A DNA stretch of 11,020 nucleotides from Candidatus Micrarchaeum sp. (GTDB lineage: Archaea > SpSt-1190 > DYHY01), in the NCBI GenBank assembly GCA_020723935.1, contig DYHY01000010.1, positions 29,964 to 40,983 on the forward strand, given 5' to 3'. Position 1 is the stretch's first letter. Every line of letters starts with the position of its first letter. A model generated the notes under the pieces. That model saw only the letters and a program-made list of their open reading frames with translations, had not been told where the DNA came from and did not search any database. Shown in pieces: positions 5,098 through 11,020 of this stretch. The position numbers and the translations under genes were made by a program.

Positions 5098-6952
5098 TCT
5101 TCTGGCCCAGCGTCTCAGCGGTGTACCCCTCGTAGTGCGCCTCGAGCCTGTGCTTCCTCACGGTCTTTGTGTAGGCCCAGTAGAGGAATATTGCGACGAG
5201 CACGAACGCGAAGGCGTGCACGAGCAGGCCGACAACCACTATTTGGAAGAGGTTGGCTTCCATCACGCCCTTCTGGACGTTCCCCGCGGCGTCGGCTGCG
5301 GAGAACTCGACCGAATAGCCCGCCTTCAGGTCCGTCCTGGGGGCGAACGCGGCCGCCCATGTCTTCCCGTCGCCCGCATTGTATAGCTCCACCGTCTGGG
5401 GCGCCCCGCCCGTCTCCGTCACGAGCGCGACGACCTTCGTCACGGGCGTCGTCTCGTCGGAGACCTCCGCGGAAAGCGTCACCTTGTCCAGGCCCCCGAG
5501 GAGCTTGAATGTCGCCGAGACCTTGGGCATCGCGGGGGGCCTCGTGTCAACGGTGAAATCCTTCCTCACTGGCTCGGCCGCGTTCCCGGCGTAGTCGGAT
5601 GCCGCGATCTCCAGAGCGTGCGCCCCTTCGGAAAGGCCTTCCGCGGAGGAGGTGCATACCCCCTCCTTCGTGCATGTCACCTTGATCGGGCCCGAGTCGA
5701 TGAGGACGCTTGCGGAGGCCGAATCCACGCCGCTCCCACCCAGGTCGTCTTGGACGGCGAACGGGAGCTGGAGCGAGCTTGCAGCGGAGATGGCCGGGAC
5801 TTCTGCCTGGAGCTTTATCGCGGGCTTCCTGGAGTCGAAGATGGCGCCCGCCTCCTTGAAGACGCTACCGCTGGAGCTCCTGTCCGTGCCGAAGACCGTT
5901 ATGAGCGCCCTGCCGCCGGCCTCGCCGCTGGGGTCGGCGACGACCTTCCAGCTGCACGAAGCCGCGTCGCAGAACGATGGCTGCACCTGGACGTCCGCGC
6001 CCTTGCCGGTGAGCCTGTGCAGGTCCGCCGAGATTGTCGCGGCCGAGAAGCCGGAGCCCGAGTCCCTGATGTCCGCCTTGACCACGACCTCGGCGCCGGG
6101 CCGCACGAACCCTGGCTTCTCGCTCCCGAGGTTGCGCGCCTCTATCCCCGAGATCACTGGCGGCGTGTTGTCGATGTTAAGCTCCACTTGCCTCGTCTGC
6201 CTGTTCCCCGCGACGTCGTACTCGTCGATCACGAGGAAGTGCTTGCCTTCCTGCATGACGGCCGGGAGCGCGAAGATGCCCTTGCAGTTGTTCTCCACCG
6301 AGGAATAGTTGAGCTGCGTCGGGGTCCCGTAGCCTATGAACGGGTCTATTGATGCGGTGCAGGACGCGAAGCCCGACTCCATGTCCTCGGCGCTCCCCTC
6401 GACGTAGACTCCCGCGCCCTCCTTGTACCAAGAGCCGCTCGCGGGCGACGTGAGCGCTATCTCCTGCGGCGCGGTGCGGTCCAGCTTTATCGGGACGAGA
6501 TAGGTTGTCTCGCTGTTCTCGGTCCCGTTGTCCGTGGTCAGGACGGTGAGGTTGTAGACGTAGCCCTCGCCGAACGTGACGTGGAGGCTCACCTGCATCT
6601 TCATCCCCGCCGCGAGGGGGTTCGTGCTCGTCGCATACGCACACACCGCGGTACCGAACGGGCTCGCGAGGTCCCACTCCGAGATCCTGCTGTCACAGGT
6701 TATCGACGTCCGGCTGACCGCCGGTTTCATTATCCTTATCTCGTTAACCGCGTCGACGGAAGTCGGACCGCTTTCGAAATAGAGCGTGAAGGTCCTGTTG
6801 GCCAGGCTGTTTATCCACTCCGGCGTTATGGAGATGGAGATGTCGCTGGACGGATATGCGGCGTGGAAGGAGAGCATTCCTGCGAGGACGACCGCGATGC
6901 AAACGAGAATCAGGCTCCGGTGAGCATTATGGGCCAATTTGCGTCCAACCAT
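5030..6952 (-). CDS. membrane-anchored surface protein with about five Ig-like domains, 640 aa
   Basis: An N-terminal hydrophobic segment (about 13-30) acts as signal peptide or anchor. A large extracytoplasmic region follows, then one transmembrane helix (about 569-594) and a basic cytoplasmic tail of about 45 residues. The ectodomain is built of beta-sandwich modules of about 105 residues joined by linkers of similar form: LDRTAPQ (157), IDNTPPV (260), FDSRKPA (372), VDTRPPA (468). Several modules end with D-x-AGN (246, 453, 554), typical of bacterial-type Ig-like adhesin or stalk domains. Eight ectodomain cysteines fall in pairs (86/104, 198/223, 328/333, 427/433), suggesting disulfides. 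N-glycosylation sequons (52, 134, 142, 215) lie in the first third. The ATG at 6952 has a TATA box 22 nt upstream. It may be a surface or adhesion protein; the glycosylation genes lie just upstream. No catalytic domain is visible. Confidence 0.88.
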   Translation of the reverse strand: MVGRKLAHNAHRSLILVCIAVVLAGMLSFHAAYPSSDISISITPEWINSLANRTFTLYFESGPTSVDAVNEIRIMKPAVSRTSITCDSRISEWDLASPFGTAVCAYATSTNPLAAGMKMQVSLHVTFGEGYVYNLTVLTTDNGTENSETTYLVPIKLDRTAPQEIALTSPASGSWYKEGAGVYVEGSAEDMESGFASCTASIDPFIGYGTPTQLNYSSVENNCKGIFALPAVMQEGKHFLVIDEYDVAGNRQTRQVELNIDNTPPVISGIEARNLGSEKPGFVRPGAEVVVKADIRDSGSGFSAATISADLHRLTGKGADVQVQPSFCDAASCSWKVVADPSGEAGGRALITVFGTDRSSSGSVFKEAGAIFDSRKPAIKLQAEVPAISAASSLQLPFAVQDDLGGSGVDSASASVLIDSGPIKVTCTKEGVCTSSAEGLSEGAHALEIAASDYAGNAAEPVRKDFTVDTRPPAMPKVSATFKLLGGLDKVTLSAEVSDETTPVTKVVALVTETGGAPQTVELYNAGDGKTWAAAFAPRTDLKAGYSVEFSAADAAGNVQKGVMEANLFQIVVVGLLVHAFAFVLVAIFLYWAYTKTVRKHRLEAHYEGYTAETLGQKIDSFWFRLTGLLSRKRHYQKKL

Positions 6953-6974
6953 GCGCCAAGGGGCGCGTTTTCAG

Positions 6975-6982
6975 CATATAAA
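6975..6982 (-). promoter_or_regulatory. TATA box of the Ig-like protein gene
   Basis: TTTATATG on the minus strand ends 22 nt before the ATG at 6952, fitting a leaderless mRNA and separating this unit from the glycosylation genes upstream. Confidence 0.72.
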
Positions 6983-7040
6983 CGTTTTCAAAAACCGCCG
7001 GCAAGCGCGCCTTTTGCACCTGTTTCCAGTGACGTTTTCC

Positions 7041-7060
7041 CCGGTGCGCCGAAGAACCGG
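7041..7060 (-). terminator. weak hairpin after the lipid kinase gene
   Basis: CCGGT (7041-7045) and ACCGG (7056-7060) are inverted repeats beginning 6 nt after the stop at 7067. No T-run follows directly; a TTTTT on the minus strand occurs further on, near 6990. It may help end the two-gene transcript, but archaeal terminators are usually T-rich and do not depend on hairpins, so support is limited. Confidence 0.22.
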
Positions 7061-7066
7061 GCCGCC

Positions 7067-7663
7067 TCACTTGAGGAGCGCCAGCGCCGCAGCAGAGATT
7101 AGCGGGACGAGCAGGTTGTCGTCGACGATCTCGGAAGGGAGCGCCTCCGCGGCGGCGGAAAGGAGGGCGGCGATCGCGCAGGAGGAGAACCTGAACGGCG
7201 AGGCGAGCGACGCTGCGAAATTGGCCGCCGCGCATGCGGCGAAGCCCTCCCAGCTCTTTTCCGTCCCTGGGATCCGGTGCCTGCCGAAGGCGAGGCCCGC
7301 GACCGTCGCCACGGAATCGCCGAGGGCGAGGAACGCTATCCCCCAGAATGCGGCGTCCCGCTCGAAGATTGCCGCGGTCGCGAGAGCGCCGATCGTGAAC
7401 GACAGGGCGCCCTTGCCCGCGCGCGCCCCCTCCCTCTCGAACCTCTCGAGGAAGGGCCGCACGAGGCCTATCTTCCTGCTGTGGAGTGAGAGGAAACCGC
7501 CGAGGACCGCGAGGGAAGAAAGGAGCAGGACGGAATAAGCCTTTGGGAGGAGGAAGACCGGGAACGCGAGGAGGAGGCCGTACGCTAGGTGGAATGTCTG
7601 GCGGGGGATTTCCTTCCTGAGTTTGGCCGCCCCCTGCCTGCCCTCCTCTTTCCCCTTCGTCAT
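7067..7663 (-). CDS. Sec59/DGK1-type CTP-dependent lipid kinase (dolichol kinase-like), 198 aa
   Basis: This small polytopic membrane protein carries the conserved points of the COG0170 dolichol kinase/phosphatidate cytidylyltransferase-like family: KEIPRQTFHLAYGLL near the N-terminus (17-31), FLALGDSVATVAGLAFG (111-127), GTEKSWEG (133-140), and the C-terminal EALPSEIVDDNLLVPL (173-188). Known members phosphorylate dolichol, diacylglycerol or phytol with CTP as donor; here a polyprenol substrate is most likely because the gene is coupled to a lipid-sugar-dependent glycosyltransferase. The ATG at 7663 overlaps the upstream stop as ATGA, which decides the start against an in-frame upstream candidate at 7708 that would overlap by 49 nt. 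A CTP synthase gene lies nearby on the same strand, a fitting but unproven link. Confidence 0.88.
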   Translation of the reverse strand: MTKGKEEGRQGAAKLRKEIPRQTFHLAYGLLLAFPVFLLPKAYSVLLLSSLAVLGGFLSLHSRKIGLVRPFLERFEREGARAGKGALSFTIGALATAAIFERDAAFWGIAFLALGDSVATVAGLAFGRHRIPGTEKSWEGFAACAAANFAASLASPFRFSSCAIAALLSAAAEALPSEIVDDNLLVPLISAAALALLK

Positions 7664-9213
7664 GGCGCGCTTCCTGCCTCCCGCCGGTACGGCCCCAGCA
7701 GCAACCACGCGTGATCCCCTATCTCTTTAACTTTGCGCCATCTTGCGCCCTCCGGGCCGATGCTTGCGTACTCGCCCTTCCTGATGTAGACTGCCGTGCG
7801 CTCCCCTGTCCCCGAAAGGCGCGCCCGCCAGACCGGGTCCAGGACCGCGTGCTTGGACGTTACGAAATTGTCGACGAACGGGACGTAGCCGGGCATCCTG
7901 CCCTGGAGATAGAAGCCGAAGAAGTCAGGGTCCTCCCGCGTGAGGAACGCCATCTTGGTCCCCCGCAGGTTCTCCTCGTAATAGAACGCCCCGTCCTCGG
8001 TCGTGTCTATTCCCTTCCATTCCGGCGGGAGATCGAGCGCGAAGGAGAAGATGACGCAGACTGCGGCGCACAGGACGAGAAGCCCCGCGAATGCTCTGAG
8101 CCGGCCGGCCCTTGAGAAGAGGATCGCGAGCGCGAGCGCGCAGGCCGGGAAGGTCGTCATCGCCTGGTAAATCTTGGGGCCGGGCATCGGGACGAAGAGG
8201 AACGCGATGCTGAGCGCGGCGAGGGCGCAGAGGAACCTCTGCATGGCCGGAGCCTTCCTGTCTAGGGCCGCCCTTGCGAGGAGGCACGCGAAGAGGAGCT
8301 CGAGCGCGAAGCCGGCGGCTAGGCTGAGCGAGCGCCCGGAGATTGGCGGCATCCCGGAGACGAAGATCGGGATGCTGCGCGGGAGGGGGAGGAAATACCT
8401 CGCTACGTCGCTCACCTGCGCGAGCCTCCCCGCCCAGGACGTCACAACTGCTTCCTCCGTCCGGGGGAGATAGAGCGGGAGTTGCACCAGGCTTTCCAGG
8501 TAGAACAGCACGTGGAGGCACGCCGCGAGGACCGCCGCGCCGACGATCGCCCAGTCCGCCCCGCGCAGGCCCTTGAGCTCGCCGAAGAGGAAGGCGCACG
8601 CGAGGAACGGGAACAGGAAGAGGAGATAGACTAGCTTTGCCGACGCCCCGGAAGCCGCGACGAAGGCGAGGAGGAAGAGCAGGCGCCTGTCCTTCGAGCG
8701 CCGGTAGAGCATCCAGCAGAACAGCGTGAGGGCGATGAAGAGCGTCGTCGTCACCTCCAACAGCGAGCCCATCCCTGCGAGGAAAAAGTTGGCCGGAAGG
8801 AAAAGGTAGAGGAGCGCCGCGAGGGCGCCCGTCTTCCTCGGGACGGCGCCGCTCTTGAGGGAAAACATCGCCAGGAAGACGAAGGCGAGGGCGGTCGTGG
8901 CGATCGCTTGCATCCTCGCCCGGGCGAGGGGCGGCCCCAGGTCGCGGAAGAGGTCCTCGAAAAGGGCGCCTATTTGGAAGGACGTCGCGTAGATGTAGGA
9001 GTTGACTGCCGTGGGGCTGCTCCCGATCTCTGTCGTAGACCTCCCGTTGTCGTAGATGAAGACCTCGTCGTAGTCCAAGGGCGACCAGCTGAGGATGGTC
9101 GGGAGGCGCAGGAGGAGGAAGGCTGAAAGCGCCGCCAGGATGAACAGGAGGACGAGGATGCCGTCGCCTCGCCCATTGCCGGGTCGCCCGCCAGGTTTCC
9201 CCTTCTGCCGCAC
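7660..9213 (-). CDS. GT-C family membrane glycosyltransferase (PMT/ArnT-like), 517 aa
   Basis: A short basic N-terminus is followed by a first transmembrane helix (about 18-36) and then SPLDYDE (44-50), the acidic loop motif typical of GT-C enzymes that use lipid-phosphate sugars. About ten further hydrophobic helices extend to residue 415, including LYLFLPANFFLAGMGSL; a soluble extracytoplasmic domain of about 100 residues ends the protein. By family, it would move a sugar from a polyprenyl-phosphate donor to a protein, lipid or glycan on the outer face of the membrane; donor and acceptor are not readable. The start is GTG 9213, with a TATA box ending 20 nt upstream. It is the first gene of a two-gene unit with the lipid kinase (ATGA overlap), and both faces of polyprenyl-phosphate-sugar use are thus co-transcribed. 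It is divergent from the HerA-like ATPase gene. Confidence 0.85.
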   Translation of the reverse strand: MRQKGKPGGRPGNGRGDGILVLLFILAALSAFLLLRLPTILSWSPLDYDEVFIYDNGRSTTEIGSSPTAVNSYIYATSFQIGALFEDLFRDLGPPLARARMQAIATTALAFVFLAMFSLKSGAVPRKTGALAALLYLFLPANFFLAGMGSLLEVTTTLFIALTLFCWMLYRRSKDRRLLFLLAFVAASGASAKLVYLLFLFPFLACAFLFGELKGLRGADWAIVGAAVLAACLHVLFYLESLVQLPLYLPRTEEAVVTSWAGRLAQVSDVARYFLPLPRSIPIFVSGMPPISGRSLSLAAGFALELLFACLLARAALDRKAPAMQRFLCALAALSIAFLFVPMPGPKIYQAMTTFPACALALAILFSRAGRLRAFAGLLVLCAAVCVIFSFALDLPPEWKGIDTTEDGAFYYEENLRGTKMAFLTREDPDFFGFYLQGRMPGYVPFVDNFVTSKHAVLDPVWRARLSGTGERTAVYIRKGEYASIGPEGARWRKVKEIGDHAWLLLGPYRREAGSAP

Positions 9214-9233
9214 GCCGGGAGGAGCCCCGGCCG

Positions 9234-9241
9234 GTATATAA
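9234..9241 (-). promoter_or_regulatory. TATA box of the glycosyltransferase-kinase unit
   Basis: TTATATAC on the minus strand ends 20 nt before the GTG at 9213, consistent with a leaderless transcript that begins at the GTG. Confidence 0.75.
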
Positions 9242-9250
9242 CGCTTGTAT

Positions 9251-9284
9251 CCGGACGGAGGCGTCCGCAGGCGCCGACGTCCGG
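9251..9284. promoter_or_regulatory. interrupted palindrome, candidate shared operator
   Basis: CCGGACG (9251-9257) pairs with CGTCCGG (9278-9284), and inside it GGCG (9260-9263) pairs with CGCC (9272-9275), all about one centre at 9267.5. The two spacers are both GA and do not pair. The centre is equidistant from the two divergent TATA boxes (centres about 9237.5 and 9297). This symmetry suggests a regulator dimer or tetramer controlling both genes. An overlapping shorter repeat (GGACG 9253-9257, CGTCC 9262-9266) is also present. Confidence 0.55.
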
Positions 9285-9291
9285 AGAATTC

Positions 9292-9300
9292 TATTTATAG
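9292..9300 (+). promoter_or_regulatory. TATA box of the HerA-like ATPase gene
   Basis: TATTTATAG ends 26 nt before the ATG at 9327. No Shine-Dalgarno site precedes the ATG, so the mRNA is probably leaderless or nearly so. Confidence 0.72.
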
Positions 9301-9326
9301 TCGGTTTCCGTTCCTCTGAGACGCAA

Positions 9327-11020
9327 ATGGCTGTTTTCCTGCGAGGAGACCTGCGCGCCGCGCGCGCCGCCGTAGCCCTCTTGCTGCTTGCGGCCCTCTT
9401 GGCTATCGCTCCGGCCCTTGCGGCCGAGGCCTCCTCTGGGCCGGCGACCGCCGAGACAATCTCCAACGTCTACGGCCAGAGGCTCTTTCAGCTGGACGTC
9501 AAGGCCGTGACGCACGAGGTGCGGCCGGGGGAGTATTTCCGCTTCTACACGAAGGTCTCCTTCAACACTGGGACGAAGATATCGACTAGCTACCGGATGA
9601 ACTACACGATCTACCCGCAGAACGCCCCGATCAAGGCGGTCCTCAGCTTCACGCGCGAGGGCGTGCTCCTCTACCAGGAGAATTTCAACGACGCGTACTA
9701 CATCCCAAAGAACGCGACCCTCGGCGTCTACGTCGTCGAGGCGACGATAACGGCCGAACAGTACAACAGCACGCCCGTCGCCGCGGCCGACTATTTCACG
9801 GTCGATAGGCCCTTCCTCCTCTGGTCGATCCTCTACACTCTCGTGGACAACCCGCTCGTATACGTGATCTACCTCGTCATCGCCCCGCTCGTCTTCCTCG
9901 GCTACAATGGGTACAAGAAGCTGCGCGAGATGGTGAAGAAGAAGCAGAAATACGTCTCCCCGGTCGACCCGAACAAGCTCCCCAAGTCAGGCCCGCGCTC
10001 CATCTGGCTAGGCAAGGTGGCGGAGACCCCCTTCAACGCCTACTACGACATGGACAAGCTCCAGATGCACATGGTCGCCGCGGGCGGCACGGGCAGCGGC
10101 AAGTCCGTCTCCATCCAGGTGATCGTGGAAGAGCTCCTTCTCAAGAACATCCCGGTCATTGTCTTCGACCCGACCGCCCAGTGGACGGGCTTCATCCGCC
10201 CGCAGAAGGACCCGGCGATGCTTAGGCTCTTCACCAGCTTCGGCATGAAGCCCGAGGACGTCAGAGCCTTCCCGACAACCCTCATAGACATCACCGACCC
10301 GACAACTGAAGTCGACATCCGCAATTACATGAAGCCCGGAGAAATCACCGTCTTCAACGTCAACAAGATGCCCCCGACCGACCTGGACCCCTTCGTCCGG
10401 CGCACGATCGAGAAGATCTTCTCCGTTCCCTGGCCCGAATCCCACGAGCTCAAGCTCATGATAGTCTACGACGAGGTCCACCGCCTCTTGCCCAAGTTCG
10501 GCGGCAAGGGCGGCTACATTGCCCTCGAGCGGGGCTGCCGCGAGTTCCGCAAGTGGGGCCTGGGCCTCGTCATGATTTCCCAGGTCCTTTTGGACTTCAA
10601 GGGAGCCATCCGCACGAACATAGGCACAGAAATCCAGCTGAGGACCAAGTACGAGGGCGACATCAACCGCGTCAAGACCAAGTACGGCCCCCAGTTCGCC
10701 GCGACGATCACCAAGCTCAACATCGGAACCGGCATCATGCAGAACCCGGAATACAACGACGGCAAGCCCTGGTATGTCCAGTTCCGCCCGCTCCTCCACT
10801 CCACCTTCCGCATTGGCGAGGAGGAGCTCGCCCAGTACAAGGCGGTGACCGGCTCCCTCGCCGAGCTACGCGAGAGGATCAACTCCCTCAAGGCGGCCGG
10901 CCGGGATGTCTACGACGTCGAAATGGAATACAACCTCGCCGCCGACAAGGTGAAGGCCGGGAACATGTCGATGGCCGCGACCTATCTGGAGAGCCTCAAG
11001 GGGAAGCTGGAGAGCCTGGG
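9327..11020 (+). CDS. secreted-domain/transmembrane/HerA-like ATPase fusion, 3' end beyond window
   Basis: An open frame of 564 codons runs from ATG 9327 off the right edge. A signal peptide or anchor (about 11-33) is followed by a beta-rich ectodomain (about 35-160) with three N-glycosylation sequons (Asn92, 129, 147), a transmembrane segment (about 176-193) with basic inner flank, and a cytoplasmic P-loop ATPase. The ATPase shows Walker A GGTGSGKS (253-260), VIVFDPTAQWTGF after the next strand, Walker B LMIVYDE (377-383), a GLVMISQ sensor (413-419) and an arginine region near QLRTKYE (437-443). This order fits the FtsK/HerA superfamily (HerA/DUF87 type), whose members pump DNA or protein through hexameric rings. 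The C-terminus after about 500 is helical and looks like the start of a coiled-coil or helical repeat. It may power export, conjugation or surface-filament assembly; the substrate is unknown. Codon use matches the neighbours. Confidence 0.88.
   Translation, partial: MAVFLRGDLRAARAAVALLLLAALLAIAPALAAEASSGPATAETISNVYGQRLFQLDVKAVTHEVRPGEYFRFYTKVSFNTGTKISTSYRMNYTIYPQNAPIKAVLSFTREGVLLYQENFNDAYYIPKNATLGVYVVEATITAEQYNSTPVAAADYFTVDRPFLLWSILYTLVDNPLVYVIYLVIAPLVFLGYNGYKKLREMVKKKQKYVSPVDPNKLPKSGPRSIWLGKVAETPFNAYYDMDKLQMHMVAAGGTGSGKSVSIQVIVEELLLKNIPVIVFDPTAQWTGFIRPQKDPAMLRLFTSFGMKPEDVRAFPTTLIDITDPTTEVDIRNYMKPGEITVFNVNKMPPTDLDPFVRRTIEKIFSVPWPESHELKLMIVYDEVHRLLPKFGGKGGYIALERGCREFRKWGLGLVMISQVLLDFKGAIRTNIGTEIQLRTKYEGDINRVKTKYGPQFAATITKLNIGTGIMQNPEYNDGKPWYVQFRPLLHSTFRIGEEELAQYKAVTGSLAELRERINSLKAAGRDVYDVEMEYNLAADKVKAGNMSMAATYLESLKGKLESL

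Noticed and set aside
7664-7708. Upstream start for the lipid kinase at 7708
   Set aside because: The ATGA overlap at 7660-7663 gives a cleaner coupled start and the extra 15 residues lack family similarity.
7925-9466. 513-residue minus-strand open frame overlapping the glycosyltransferase
   Set aside because: Arg/Pro-rich composition typical of the wrong frame of a GC-rich gene, and it crosses both divergent promoters.
10008-10891. Long minus-strand open frames opposite the ATPase gene
   Set aside because: They are antisense shadows; the plus frame carries intact Walker motifs and is open to the window end.

Overview
The window looks like part of a GC-rich archaeal chromosome. The main evidence is promoter structure: at least six genes have an archaeal TATA-like box (TTTATAAA, TTATATAC and similar) with about 20-29 nt between it and the start codon, which implies leaderless or very short-leader mRNAs. 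Two starts are GTG. The gene content agrees: a Sec59/DGK1-type CTP-dependent lipid kinase, a GT-C glycosyltransferase, a HerA/FtsK-superfamily ATPase and a single-polypeptide CTP synthase. I cannot name the lineage with confidence; a poorly characterised, DPANN-like or euryarchaeal genome is only a guess.

Left part (1-1510). A 12-bp minisatellite runs off the left edge. Beside it is a possible tiny minus-strand ORF with its own TATA-like element, then a small hypothetical gene with a Shine-Dalgarno site (279-605). Next comes a decayed zone. A frameshifted, start-less plus-strand fragment that resembles a Rossmann or methyltransferase protein (about 746-1130) meets, tail to tail, the remnant of a minus-strand gene (about 1130-1510). 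That remnant starts with a GTG overlapping the stop of the DedA gene and is interrupted by an in-frame TAG at codon 11.

Middle part (1510-4885). A DedA-family membrane protein (minus) is divergent from an unrecognised 258-residue gene (plus). The latter converges on and overlaps pyrG (CTP synthase, minus) by 54 bp. The pyrG start is best placed at a GTG 21 nt downstream of a TATA box.

Right part (4885-11020). Minus-strand genes for cell-surface functions follow. A membrane-anchored protein with about five Ig-like domains and a small membrane protein form one unit; upstream of it, a GT-C glycosyltransferase and a dolichol-kinase-like enzyme form a second unit with an ATGA overlap. Divergent from these, and running off the right edge, is an open reading frame of at least 564 codons. 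It joins a signal peptide, a secreted beta-rich domain, a transmembrane segment and a cytoplasmic HerA-like ATPase in one chain. An interrupted palindrome sits exactly midway between the two divergent TATA boxes at 9214-9326. It is the best regulatory candidate and may coordinate lipid-linked glycosylation with the membrane ATPase. A plausible theme, by inference, is that CTP made by PyrG feeds the CTP-dependent lipid kinase, which supplies polyprenyl phosphate for the GT-C enzyme that glycosylates surface proteins. DedA proteins are linked in other organisms to polyprenyl-phosphate recycling.
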